Part shown: piece by piece, positions 1 to 8,420 of the stretch | Position numbering within the stretch: the stretch's first letter is position 1 | Layout: each line of letters starts with the position of its first letter | Source: CAZAYP01 sp964489425 [NCBI: uncultured Verrucomicrobiota bacterium] | GTDB taxonomy: Bacteria; Verrucomicrobiota; Kiritimatiellia; RZYC01 | DNA length: 26,199 bases | Assembly: GCA_964489425.1 (NCBI GenBank) | Contig: CAZAYP010000072.1 | Location: forward strand, 1 to 26,199 | Direction: 5' to 3' | Program-made: the position numbers and the translations under genes | Notes under the pieces: model-generated | Databases searched by the model: none | The model's input: only the letters and a program-made list of their open reading frames with translations | What the model was told of the DNA's origin: nothing

Positions 1-1
1 G

Positions 2-1372
2 CAGTACCTGGTCCGTGTATCCACTGGCCGAGACGCCGACCGGGCCCGCGCCGCGCTCGCGCAACTCGCCGCGCTGGCCCGCGCCGCCGCCACGCGCGCG
101 CCCGCGCCCCCCCCCGCCGCGCCGCCCACGCCGATCGGCCCCGGCGCCACCCCGCCGCCGGACGCCACGGCCGCGGGCACGCTCCCGCCCACGGCCCAGC
201 CGCTCGCCACGCCGCCCCTGACGCCGGTGCCCCCGCGCGAGCAAATCGAGATTCTGCTCCGGCGGGCCGAGGCCGCCGGCCGCGCCGGAAAAGCAACGGC
301 CGCCACGGCCGATTTCCTGGCCGCGGCCGACCTGGCCCGCGAGCAGGCCCTGCCGGACCTGCGCCACCAGGCGCTCAAGCGCGCGCTGGCCGCGGGCCCG
401 GACCAGGCCGAGCCGTACTTCGCCTATGGGCAGTACCAGATCGAGCAGGACAACGCCCGCGAAGCGCTCACCTTTTTCAAGCGGGCCATTGCCATCCGGC
501 CGGACTGGGTCCAGGCGTACCTGGAACTGGCCAACACCGCGCTGGAAAGCGAGGAATACGACACCGCCCTGGTCGCCCTCAAGAAAGTGCGCGACATGGA
601 CCCGCAGAATGCGGACGCCATCTGGGCCAGCGCCCTGCTCTACGAGAAGAAAATGGACCTGCCGATCGAGGCTGCCCAGGCGTACAGCGACTTCATGCGC
701 CAGGTCCCGGAAGACAAGCGGGTGTTCGAGGCGCGCCGCCGCTTCAACGCGCTGCAGGAGCAAATCCGCGGCCAGCAGATCGCCGACAAGGCCGAGGCCG
801 TCATGCTGGCGCCCACCCCGTCCGCGCCGCCCACGCCCACGCCATCCTATGCGCCGCCCACCAACCGCATCCTGCGCATCCCGGCGGCCGGGCCGCGCAA
901 CACCCGGGCCGCGGTGCAGGCCTATAACCGCGGCACCTTCCACCACAGCCGGTCCGAATGGGACCAGGCCATTTTTCACTACCAACGCGCCATTGAGAAC
1001 GATGCCATGTTTGGCCGCGCCTACTTCAATCTTGGCGTGGCCTTCACCGAGAAGAGCGACTACGACCTCGCCCGCCAGGCCTACGCCGAGGCCATCCGAC
1101 TCCAGCCCGACCTGGTCAACGCCCGCTACAACCTGGCCGTCGTGGCCTGGGAACTGCGCGACTACACCACTGTGGAAGACCAGGCCCGCCAAATCCTGCA
1201 GACCGAGCCGGCCAACACCAGCGCCCATTACCTGCTCGGCATGGTCTACGCCCGCCGCGCCGCCACCCACGCCCAGGCCCGCCAGCACTACGAGATCTTC
1301 CTCAAGCAGGCACCCAACGATCCGGCCGCCGGCACCGTCCGCCGCTGGATGACCGAACACCCGGCGCAATGA
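2..1372 (+). CDS. TPR-repeat protein, 5' end outside window
   Basis: The reading frame is already open at base 2, so the start lies upstream; the GTG at 227 has no reason to be the start. The visible part opens with what looks like the end of a TPR helix pair, followed by an Ala/Pro-rich linker (about bases 80-225). A first TPR block follows at about 230-760, with motifs such as PYFAYGQYQIEQDNAREALTF and a second repeat ending DPQNADAIWASALLYE. A second Pro/Thr-rich linker (about 800-880) leads to another TPR block to the stop, with helices typical of the family (AYFNLGVAFTEKSDYDLARQAYAEAI). TPRs are protein-protein interaction scaffolds; nothing here names a partner. It converges on the VIT/VWA gene across a terminator. 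Family membership is secure, function is unknown. Confidence 0.88.
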   Translation, partial: QYLVRVSTGRDADRARAALAQLAALARAAATRAPAPPPAAPPTPIGPGATPPPDATAAGTLPPTAQPLATPPLTPVPPREQIEILLRRAEAAGRAGKATAATADFLAAADLAREQALPDLRHQALKRALAAGPDQAEPYFAYGQYQIEQDNAREALTFFKRAIAIRPDWVQAYLELANTALESEEYDTALVALKKVRDMDPQNADAIWASALLYEKKMDLPIEAAQAYSDFMRQVPEDKRVFEARRRFNALQEQIRGQQIADKAEAVMLAPTPSAPPTPTPSYAPPTNRILRIPAAGPRNTRAAVQAYNRGTFHHSRSEWDQAIFHYQRAIENDAMFGRAYFNLGVAFTEKSDYDLARQAYAEAIRLQPDLVNARYNLAVVAWELRDYTTVEDQARQILQTEPANTSAHYLLGMVYARRAATHAQARQHYEIFLKQAPNDPAAGTVRRWMTEHPAQ

Positions 1373-1390
1373 GCCGCGGGCGTCAAATAA

Positions 1391-1433
1391 ACAAAAAACA
1401 GCGGCGGCCATGGCGCTGGGCCACGGCCGCCGC
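1391..1433 (-). terminator. Rho-independent terminator of the sigma/anti-sigma/VIT-VWA operon
   Basis: Bases 1401-1414 pair with 1420-1433 in a 14-bp GC-rich stem with one mismatch and a short loop. Read on the minus strand the stem is followed by TGTTTTTTGTTTA. A GC stem plus T-tract 30 bases beyond the stop of the VIT/VWA gene is a textbook intrinsic terminator. The plus-strand TPR gene ends just before it, and the A-rich side does not make a T-tract in that direction. Confidence 0.85.
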
Positions 1434-1462
1434 AAGTTTCCCGCCTTGAATGCGGGCGGCGA

Positions 1463-4000
1463 TCAGATCGACTTCTTGAGGAAGTCCAGGACCGCAGTCC
1501 ATTCCGCGGACGCAGCAGACGATTGCGGGTCCAAGGTCACGGTGATGTCTTCCTTGACCTGCCCTTGGTCGTCCAGGATCCGCACCTTGAGCGTGCTCGC
1601 CGGGTCGGCGATGCCGGTGCGCGCCTGAGACTTGAGCGCCAGATCCAGGTAAACCCACAGCATGCGCAGGTCAGCCTGGCGCAGGCGGCCGAGCAGCACG
1701 GACTGCGGCGCGGCGGCCGGGTCCGCATTCTTTTTCCACAACTCACCGCCGGGGCGCAGCTCGATGATCACCGCCTGGCCATCCAACTGGGTCTGCCATT
1801 CGATGGCAAACTGCGGCATGGGCGTGGTCTCAACAGCCACCACGTCAAAGTCTTCCTTTTCCTCGCGTGGCATGGCCGTGGGCGCTGTCGACGGCGCCAC
1901 CCTTTTCGCGACTGGCTCCGGAGCCATGCAAAACACGGCCCGGCTGGCCACGCCGCCACCAAACCGCGACAACTGCGCCGGGGCGCCCGGATACTGCTGG
2001 CCGTCGTTGCCGAACACGCCCTCGTAGGATACGCCTTCGGGCATTTCCACGGGCACCTGGATGGTCCTGGGCTTGCCGTCCTCGTTGACCACCTTCTCTT
2101 CCACGGCCACGAACGAGGTGTAGGGCGACATGAGCCGGTATTTCAGCGCCAGGTCGGTGATGGCCTTGACCACGTCCGGGTTCTCGCCGCCATACTGCTC
2201 GGCGGACAGTTCCTTGATCCGGCCGCGGGCCCACAACGGCGCCAGCGCGGCGTTGGCGGCCGATTCAGCCGGCAGGGTCACGGCCACGTCGTAGGTCACC
2301 TCGCGGCCGCCGACCCGGCCCTGGACCTTGACCGTGGCGCTGCCGGCCTGCTCAAACCGGCCCAGCGCGAAAATCGGCTGGCCGGTGAACAGGTCCGGGA
2401 TGCGGGCGGGGATCAGGTCGCGCACGTCCAAGCCGGCCCAGTCCACGCGGATATCGGTGAGCACCGGGTTGCGGACGCGCTCATAGAACTTGTTGACCGC
2501 CTCGTCGGGCTTCTCGTTCAGCACCACGTACTGCACCGCGCCGCGGCCCACGTCGGCCATGCGGTCCAGCAGGTAGCGGTTGACGGACGAGCCTACGCCG
2601 AGAGAGAACAGCCGCGTCTGGCGGCCGATTTTACGTTGGATGGCGTCGAGGATTTCGGACTCGTTGCCGATATAGCCGTCGGTCATGAAACACACGATGC
2701 GCAGGCGGTTGTCGGCCAGCGGGTAGTCCAGCGCCGCCTTGATGCCCTCGATCATCATGGTGCCGCCCTCGCCCTCAAGGCCATTGATGTAGGACAAGCC
2801 GCGGCGCACGTTTTCGGGCGTGTTGGGCAGCGGTTCCTTGGCGAACGGCGAGGCGGACTCGGAGAACCGGATGATCTGGAACGTGTCGTCCGGGTTCAGA
2901 TTTTTCAAGGCGTGGCGCATGGCCTGCTTGACCAGCGCGATCGGCTCGCCGGACATGGACCCGGACGTGTCCACCACGAACACCATCTCCTTGGGCGTGA
3001 TGTCGGCCGCGTCCGCCTGTTCCGGCGGCTGGAACATGAGCAGAAAGTAGCCGCCCAGATCGCCGCGGTGGGCCAGGAACCCGACTTCCGGCTTGGCGCC
3101 GGCCACGTCATAACGCAGCACGAAATCCTTGTTGGGGATCGCGTCCGCGGGTGAGAGCGTCACCTGGCACGGGCCGTTCACCACGCCGTCCGCAACGGGA
3201 ACTTCCGGCAGTTCCGGCGCCAGTTCGATCTGGTGCGAGGGCGACCGCACCGCGCGCACGGCCAAGCCGGCGTTGAGCTTGACGCTCAGCTCGATGTCGT
3301 GGCCGTTACGTTCGCCGGGCTTCAACACCGGCGGCGTGATGCGCGAAGCGTCCGGCACCTTGTCCGTGTCCGGCGCCCATCCCCCGCCCTGCTGGCCGGT
3401 GGGGGTGCCCGGGATGAACCGCGGCCCCACCACCATGGGGAACACAAACTCGTATCCGCCCTTCTCGTATTTCAGCACTTCGTCGTAGGTGATCTCCACG
3501 AGGATATCGCTGCCGGGCATGATATTGGCCACGGACTGCGAGAAAATGTTGGGCCGTTCCTGCTCCAGCAAAGCCGCGGTCTTGCCGGCGTCGCGCGCCT
3601 CCTCGTAGATTTTCCGCGCCTCTTCGCGCTTCTTGATGTCGCTCTTGATCACCCGGTCGGCGATGCGGATCTGCATGTCGTTGACCGCCGCGTCCTGCGG
3701 CAGCGGGAACACGTACACCGCCTCGATGGGCTCCTGGTACGGGTTGGTGAAGGTCTGGGTCACCTTCACGCGGCTCACGAAGCCGCTGATCTCGGCTTCC
3801 ACCTTGGTGTGCTTGAGCGGCAACTCCTCTTTTGCGACTTTCGTGTCGCCATCCTGGCCCATGACTTTCATCGTGCCCTGGGTCGGGTTGGGCTCCTCGT
3901 CGGCCTGCAGGCGCCAGGGCATGGCCACAACCATGGTGATTCCAGTGGCCCACGCAATCGCTTGCGCCAGGCGCCGCGTCCAACGTACATTCGTCTTCAT
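1463..4000 (-). CDS. Secreted VIT and VWA domain protein
   Basis: Protein of 845 residues. Residues 1-33 form a signal peptide (basic start, hydrophobic stretch at 11-28, cleavage near LQA-DEE). A VIT domain (vault/inter-alpha-trypsin type) spans about 55-185, with the typical VEAEISGFVSRVKVTQTFTNP start and the YVFPLPQDAAVNDM segment. A von Willebrand A domain spans about 337-510 with an intact MIDAS, D344-T-S346-G-S348, so metal-dependent ligand binding is expected. The C-terminal 150 residues are a less conserved region ending in a small domain. The start is an ATG overlapping the anti-sigma stop (ATGA), with a strong AGAGGAGGAG ribosome site. VIT-VWA proteins are exported and thought to bind surface or matrix partners. 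Coupling to an ECF sigma pair suggests an envelope output or sensor of that regulon, which is inference. Confidence 0.9.
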   Translation of the reverse strand: MKTNVRWTRRLAQAIAWATGITMVVAMPWRLQADEEPNPTQGTMKVMGQDGDTKVAKEELPLKHTKVEAEISGFVSRVKVTQTFTNPYQEPIEAVYVFPLPQDAAVNDMQIRIADRVIKSDIKKREEARKIYEEARDAGKTAALLEQERPNIFSQSVANIMPGSDILVEITYDEVLKYEKGGYEFVFPMVVGPRFIPGTPTGQQGGGWAPDTDKVPDASRITPPVLKPGERNGHDIELSVKLNAGLAVRAVRSPSHQIELAPELPEVPVADGVVNGPCQVTLSPADAIPNKDFVLRYDVAGAKPEVGFLAHRGDLGGYFLLMFQPPEQADAADITPKEMVFVVDTSGSMSGEPIALVKQAMRHALKNLNPDDTFQIIRFSESASPFAKEPLPNTPENVRRGLSYINGLEGEGGTMMIEGIKAALDYPLADNRLRIVCFMTDGYIGNESEILDAIQRKIGRQTRLFSLGVGSSVNRYLLDRMADVGRGAVQYVVLNEKPDEAVNKFYERVRNPVLTDIRVDWAGLDVRDLIPARIPDLFTGQPIFALGRFEQAGSATVKVQGRVGGREVTYDVAVTLPAESAANAALAPLWARGRIKELSAEQYGGENPDVVKAITDLALKYRLMSPYTSFVAVEEKVVNEDGKPRTIQVPVEMPEGVSYEGVFGNDGQQYPGAPAQLSRFGGGVASRAVFCMAPEPVAKRVAPSTAPTAMPREEKEDFDVVAVETTPMPQFAIEWQTQLDGQAVIIELRPGGELWKKNADPAAAPQSVLLGRLRQADLRMLWVYLDLALKSQARTGIADPASTLKVRILDDQGQVKEDITVTLDPQSSAASAEWTAVLDFLKKSI

Positions 4001-5070
4001 GGCATCTCCTCCTCTTGGGTTGGCAATGGTAATTCACTGACAGGAACACTGTTCTTTTCCGCGGAAATGGGCACCTGCAGGGTGTAATCAAAATCCCGGC
4101 GGCCGCCCGCCGGCAAAGTCAGCGCCACGGTGGCAAGGGTGGCGCTGTTGGTGGACACCTGGACCGCGGGGTCAGACGACCACACCTGCCAAGGCGCGTT
4201 GGAGAACACGAGCTGGATTTCCACGCGGGCCGCCGCGGAGCCGGGATTGGTGGCCGCTACGCCCCAGGTTTGGAGTTGGACGCGGCCCACGCGCACGATT
4301 TCGCGGAGGAACCTTCGGGTTTGCGCCGCGGGGACAGGCGCCGGGCTGGCCGGCAAGGCCGCAGACGGAGGCGCCACCGGCGCGGGCGCCAAGCTGCGCG
4401 CCGCCAGCGCATGCTCCGCCATTAACCCCGGTTGGCCGGCAAAGGATTCGCTGCGGCGACTGGCCAGTTGCACGGGTTCCGCAGGAATGGTCAGGGGCGC
4501 AACTTTGGCGGCCGTTTTCGGCCGGACGGCACGCGCGAGGTCGCCGTCCGCCCGGGGTGCGGCTTTGGCCAGCATGGGCGGCGGGGCGGCAGGGGCGGTG
4601 GCCACGGCCGCGACTTCTGCCGGGGCGGCGGCACCGCCAAGAACATCGGCCACGGGTTCAGGAGCTGCCGGCGGCGGCGCCAGCTCGTAGCGCACGTGCG
4701 CCGACCGCATGGCCAGCCGGGGCGCGGAATCCGCGGCCGGCCGCCGGATGACGTGCGCGTGGAACAGGATCAGAACCAACGCGGCCGCGGCGGCCACCCC
4801 CACCCAGGCCGCGGGCCGCGGGAACCGAATGGCCGGCTTGATCGTGCGCCGCGCCTTGAGTTGCTGCAGTGTGTCGGCCACCAAATCCTCCGGCAACACC
4901 GGCAGGCCCTTGAGCACGTCCAGGGCCCCCATTTTCCGGCGGGTCTGGTCGGCCAATTGACGACACACAGCGCAGTCTTCGAGGTGGCGGGCGGCCGCGG
5001 CGTGCGGCGCCGGGTCCAGTAGATCAAACTGGTAATCGAGCAGCTGCTGTTCAGTCAAGTGCGGGTTCAC
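3997..5070 (-). CDS. Membrane anti-sigma factor with zinc-finger (ZAS) domain
   Basis: Start chosen at GTG 5070: it follows GGGAGGT at good spacing and overlaps the sigma stop as GTGA. An open frame upstream to 5172 only shadows the sigma gene. The 357-residue protein starts VNPHLTEQQLLDYQ and carries the ZAS zinc motif H-x3-C-x2-C (HLEDCAVC) at about residues 28-35, which in this family binds the partner ECF sigma factor. One transmembrane helix follows at about 76-98 (AAWVGVAAAAALVLILF). Next comes a long Ala/Pro-rich extracytoplasmic linker, then a C-terminal beta-rich region of about 90 residues (RVGRVQLQTWGVAATNPG onwards) that may be a sensor domain. Its stop overlaps the VIT/VWA start. 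Role as anti-sigma is well supported; the signal sensed is unknown. Confidence 0.88.
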   Translation of the reverse strand: MNPHLTEQQLLDYQFDLLDPAPHAAAARHLEDCAVCRQLADQTRRKMGALDVLKGLPVLPEDLVADTLQQLKARRTIKPAIRFPRPAAWVGVAAAAALVLILFHAHVIRRPAADSAPRLAMRSAHVRYELAPPPAAPEPVADVLGGAAAPAEVAAVATAPAAPPPMLAKAAPRADGDLARAVRPKTAAKVAPLTIPAEPVQLASRRSESFAGQPGLMAEHALAARSLAPAPVAPPSAALPASPAPVPAAQTRRFLREIVRVGRVQLQTWGVAATNPGSAAARVEIQLVFSNAPWQVWSSDPAVQVSTNSATLATVALTLPAGGRRDFDYTLQVPISAEKNSVPVSELPLPTQEEEMP

Positions 5071-5657
5071 GCTGCACCTCCCGCGGTCCCCGCGGCCAGC
5101 GCCGGCGGCAGGATGCGCGCCAGGGCGCCGAGCGCGCGCGACATCTGGGTTTTCACGGTGCTCACCGAGCATTTCAGCGCCGCGGCCACTTCGGGATAGC
5201 TCAGCCCTTCGTAGTAGGCCAGCACCAGGGTCGCGCGCTGGCCCGGCGGCAGACGGTCCAAGGCCTGCCGCACGACACGCGCGAGGTCCGCCTGGGCAGC
5301 CTGCGCGTCCGGTGCAGGCCGGGGGTCGGCGGCTTCGAGCGAGTCACTGTTGCCCACCGCCTCCTGCAGGGGGACCAGGTCGGGTTGCCGGCGGCGGTGG
5401 CGGAAAAAGTCGAAGGCGGCGTGGCTGGCAATGGCAAACAACCAACTCTTAAAACGACCGTCGCGGCGGAAGGTGGCGGAGCGAGTTTGCACCCGGAGGA
5501 ATGTTTCCTGGAACAGGTCTTTGGCTTCTGTCGGGTTGCCGGTCATGTGCGTCAAGTATCCCAGGAGGGATCCGCCGTGCCGTCTAATCAGCTCTTCCAT
5601 GGCTGCCTCGTCGCCTTCCTGGAAGGCGCCCATCAAGGCTTCATCGTTCTGTTCCAT
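5067..5657 (-). CDS. ECF-family RNA polymerase sigma factor
   Basis: The protein has 196 residues, normal for an ECF sigma. Region 2 is clear at about 15-85, with the DLFQETFLRV and FKSWLFAIASHAAFDFFRHRRR segments (core-polymerase and -10 recognition). Region 4 at about 125-185 carries LPPGQRATLVLAYYEGLSYPEVAAALKCSVSTVKTQMSRAL, a helix-turn-helix for the -35 element. Start ATG 5657 is preceded by AAGGGAG. It is the first gene of an operon with the cognate anti-sigma (4-bp GTGA overlap) and a VIT/VWA protein (4-bp ATGA overlap), so the three are probably translationally coupled. ECF operons are often autoregulated, but I could not identify a convincing ECF promoter upstream. Confidence 0.95.
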   Translation of the reverse strand: MEQNDEALMGAFQEGDEAAMEELIRRHGGSLLGYLTHMTGNPTEAKDLFQETFLRVQTRSATFRRDGRFKSWLFAIASHAAFDFFRHRRRQPDLVPLQEAVGNSDSLEAADPRPAPDAQAAQADLARVVRQALDRLPPGQRATLVLAYYEGLSYPEVAAALKCSVSTVKTQMSRALGALARILPPALAAGTAGGAA

Positions 5658-6037
5658 TCCGGGCGGACTCCCTTCTGCTTCCTGTTACGCTGGCGCGGCG
5701 CAATCGGTTGACAAGAAAATGGAAAATAATGAAGAAAGGATAACAGTCCGGCGGCCGACCGGGTAGGATAAAAGAGTCGGCTTGGCAAGGCCTCGGTGAA
5801 GGGAGATCGTTCATAGTGGCCGCGCGCGTGAGCGCGTGGATGAGCGGGAAACTGCGCGAAAGTGGCGGAGGAGCCAATCATCCACCGGCTTACGCCGGCG
5901 GCTACGCTAAGGTGTCTCCATCGTTTCCCCCCGTCATGGAGGCATTTCTGGACGCTTGACCAGTCACTGTTAATGGGTAAACAATTCCCTGCGCGTGGGG
6001 TATTCTATATATAGAATTTCTGATTGTGCGAATAACC
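5658..6037. other. Divergent intergenic region with no gene
   Basis: About 380 bases separate the sigma gene (-) from the LamG-like gene (+). It holds an AT-rich patch at 5708-5780 that contains a TTGACA hexamer at 5708-5713 without a good -10 partner. It also holds a short imperfect inverted repeat at 5882-5901 (CCACCGGC-TTAC-GCCGGCGG) and a 16-bp palindrome at 6002-6017. Both divergent promoters must lie here, but none can be placed with confidence. Confidence 0.6.
6002..6017. promoter_or_regulatory. 16-bp perfect palindrome upstream of the LamG-like gene
   Basis: ATTCTATATATAGAAT is a perfect palindrome, 20 bases before the ATG at 6038 and strongly AT-rich against its surroundings. It overlaps where a -10 element or operator would be expected. 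No bound protein can be named. Confidence 0.45.
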
Positions 6038-6982
6038 ATGACAAACTGGCTTGCCAGCCCGGGACGGTGTGGTCTGCTGATATTTTCCATCGCAGCGTTG
6101 GGATTTGCTGACGCCGCCAGCGCCGTTCTAATATGGAACGAATCGTTCAACTATTCCAACGGGCTCCTGTCCGCCGAGTCAGGCGGTCACTGGGTCAACT
6201 ACAGCGGTACAGATGACATGGTCGTGAATAGCAACTGCGTGGAACTGGATTACCCCTCCCGGTGGGGCGACGATTATCGGGCCTTGGATCAAAGTTACAC
6301 AAGCGGCAATCTCTATTACGGCTTTTCCATCAAAATGAGCTCTATTCCGAGCCTGGGTGGCACCTATTTTGTCATGCTGGGCTCTGGCACCTCGTTTTTC
6401 CGGGCCCGCGTGTTTGCTTGCGAAGGCACCGGCTCGAAATACCGCCTGGGCATAAGCAATGGGTCAACGGTCGGAGCCACTTGGAACTCGGATTTGACGT
6501 TAGGCGTTACCTATCGCGTTGTGGTGCGCGCGGATCTGGATACCGACTCAAACTATCTATGGGTGAATCCGGTGAATGAATCGTCCGTTTGCGTCACCAG
6601 CACCGTCGCTTCCGTCAATATTCCGGAGCGGCTGTATTTACGCCAAGCCGCGGGTATTGGCGTCATGACGATTGACAACCTGCGCGTGGGCACCACGTTT
6701 GCCGATGTGGCGAGCCCCTTGGCCACGTTCACCTTCCGGGCGTTTGCTCTCACCAACAACGCCGTTCTGCGCTGGACCAGCCCGGTCGCCTGCGGCCTGG
6801 CCACCAACACCGTCATGCTGCGGTCCAGCATCACCAACTATCCCGACAGCATTACCAACGGCACCCTGGTTTACGAGGGCGCCAGCAACTGCTTCGAGCA
6901 CACCGGGCTGGCCAATGGCGTGACCAACTATTACACCATCTGGGTCAGCGATGACGGCGTGACCTATATTCCGCCGCCGTGA
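6038..6982 (+). CDS. Secreted LamG/concanavalin-like protein with a C-terminal Fn3-like region
   Basis: Start chosen at ATG 6038 (MTNWLASPGRCGLLIFSIAALGFADAASA), which gives a compact signal peptide; a GTG at 6026 would add four residues and no Shine-Dalgarno is clear for either. The mature part begins VLIWNESFNYSNGLLSAESGGHWVNYSG, a form common in LamG-like beta-sandwich proteins of the PVC bacteria. It runs to about residue 215 (IDNLRVGTTFADV). The last 90 residues (FTFRAFALTNNAVLRWTSP to VTNYYTIWVSDDGVTY) resemble a fibronectin III fold. No PEP-CTERM or other sorting tail is present. The gene is visibly less GC-rich than its neighbours and could be of different ancestry. Substrate or ligand unknown. 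Confidence 0.7.
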   Translation: MTNWLASPGRCGLLIFSIAALGFADAASAVLIWNESFNYSNGLLSAESGGHWVNYSGTDDMVVNSNCVELDYPSRWGDDYRALDQSYTSGNLYYGFSIKMSSIPSLGGTYFVMLGSGTSFFRARVFACEGTGSKYRLGISNGSTVGATWNSDLTLGVTYRVVVRADLDTDSNYLWVNPVNESSVCVTSTVASVNIPERLYLRQAAGIGVMTIDNLRVGTTFADVASPLATFTFRAFALTNNAVLRWTSPVACGLATNTVMLRSSITNYPDSITNGTLVYEGASNCFEHTGLANGVTNYYTIWVSDDGVTYIPPP

Positions 6983-7282
6983 CCGCGGGTTTAACGGGAC
7001 AAAGCGGCGCACTATAGCGCATTAACCTATTTCATAGCCACCAGATGGCGCGTGCGGCGCCCGCGCCCTACCTTCGGAACGAGCGGGGCAGCAAGGTGGG
7101 GCGGGGCCGCCGGACCCGCCGTCAGGGGATGTCGCTCCATACCAGGCAACGGACTACGGCTACGATATATTTTATCATGCTCTAGCCACGGATTCGGGCC
7201 CCATGAGTTCAACGCTCCCGGGATTGCTTTGCCGCACCCGTATCGGCTACTCTCTGTCCCACACTTGGAAGAGGAGCAAGAC
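6983..7282. other. Intergenic region without a gene; small GC-rich hairpin
   Basis: 300 bases between the LamG-like gene and xdhC-like gene. A six-base GC stem (GGCGGG 7100-7105 with CCCGCC 7115-7120) lies in a GC-rich stretch reminiscent of REP-type repeats. An AT-rich patch, GATATATTTTATC, at 7160-7172 could hold a -10 element for the downstream gene, but no matching -35 stands out. Confidence 0.45.
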
Positions 7283-8344
7283 ATGAACCGGGAAACCGAC
7301 ATCTACACGTCACTGTCCGACACCCTGCGCGCGGGGAAATCCGCCGTGCTCTGCACGGTCATCGCGCGCACTGGGTCCGGGCCGCGCGAGCCGGGCGCGA
7401 AAATGCTGTGGTTGAGCCCGCGCGAGAGCCTGGGCACGATCGGCGGCGGCGGGCTGGAGTTCAACGTGCAACAGGCGGCCGCGCAATGCCTCGAGTCTGG
7501 CCAGCCGCGCACCGGCACGTTCCAGTTTACGCCCCAGGCCGCCACCAGCTGCGGCATGATCTGCGGCGGCACCATGGAGGTGCTGATGGAACCCATCCGG
7601 CCGGACGACACCACGTGGCCGGCGCTTCTTGACCGCGCGCGCAGCGCCGGCCGCCGCGGGGTCTTCTTCGCGGCCGCGTTGTCCGGCAGCGGTGAAAACG
7701 TGGCCGTTGGCCGCGGGCTGGTGGGTCCGGATTTCTTTGAGCGCGGCAGCTTGCCGGACGCCGTGGCCGCCGATGCCCAGCGGTTGCGCGACCTGGCGGC
7801 AGCGGGCGGCGGCCTGGCGCAGATGGCAGCCGCCGGCGAGGCGCGCCTGTTCCTGGACCCGGTGGGCATCGCCGAGTCGGCCTGGATCTACGGGGCCGGC
7901 CACATCGGCCAGGTCTTGGCGCCGCTCTGCGCCCGCGCGGACTTCCGCACCGTGGTCATGGACGACCGCGCCGAGTTTGCCAGCCCGGCGCGGTTTCCGG
8001 ACGCCGACGACGTGGTGGTGCTGGACTCGTTCGCCGCGGCACGGCTGACCGACGGGGTGGACGCCAGCAGCTACCTGGTCATCGTCACCCGCGGGCACCA
8101 GCACGATTTGACCGCGCTACGCGCGGCGTTGAAAACCCCGGCGCGCTACATCGGCATGATCGCCAGCCGCCGCAAGCGCGACGGCGTCTACGCCGCCCTG
8201 CGCGGCGAAGGCGTGACCGATGAGCAACTGGCCCGGGTGCACTCGCCCATTGGCATCACCATCGGCGCCCTCACGCCCTTTGAGATCGCCATCAGCATCC
8301 TGGCGGAAATGATCAGCGTCCGGCGGGGGGCCGGTCCGGCCTGA
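7283..8344 (+). CDS. XdhC/CoxI family molybdenum-enzyme maturation protein
   Basis: Start placed at ATG 7283 because of the GAGGAG ribosome site six bases upstream and because family similarity begins there; the frame is open for 77 more codons upstream. The protein has 353 residues. The N-terminal XdhC/CoxI domain covers about 15-110, with SGPREPGAKMLWL and GTIGGGGLEFNVQQAA. The C-terminal Rossmann domain begins at about 195 with WIYGAGHIGQVLAPLCARA and ends GITIGALTPFEIAISILAEMI. In the family, XdhC binds and sulfurates molybdenum cofactor for xanthine dehydrogenase-type enzymes. No such enzyme is encoded in this window, so its client is unknown. The next gene is 76 bases downstream. Confidence 0.92.
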   Translation: MNRETDIYTSLSDTLRAGKSAVLCTVIARTGSGPREPGAKMLWLSPRESLGTIGGGGLEFNVQQAAAQCLESGQPRTGTFQFTPQAATSCGMICGGTMEVLMEPIRPDDTTWPALLDRARSAGRRGVFFAAALSGSGENVAVGRGLVGPDFFERGSLPDAVAADAQRLRDLAAAGGGLAQMAAAGEARLFLDPVGIAESAWIYGAGHIGQVLAPLCARADFRTVVMDDRAEFASPARFPDADDVVVLDSFAAARLTDGVDASSYLVIVTRGHQHDLTALRAALKTPARYIGMIASRRKRDGVYAALRGEGVTDEQLARVHSPIGITIGALTPFEIAISILAEMISVRRGAGPA

Positions 8345-8420
8345 CAGAAGCAAATTCCGCGGGGCGAATTCCATATTGCGGCCGGCCGCCAGCCGGGGGT
8401 ATCATGCCACCGGTTATTGT

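Noticed and set aside
1523-3154. Plus-strand 543-codon frame opposite the VIT/VWA gene
   Set aside because: Composition is His/Gly/Arg-rich shadow translation; the minus-strand frame has the VIT and VWA motifs.
5708-5733. TTGACA hexamer in the AT-rich patch upstream of the sigma gene as a plus-strand promoter
   Set aside because: No acceptable -10 at 16-18 bases, and the next plus-strand gene is more than 300 bases away.
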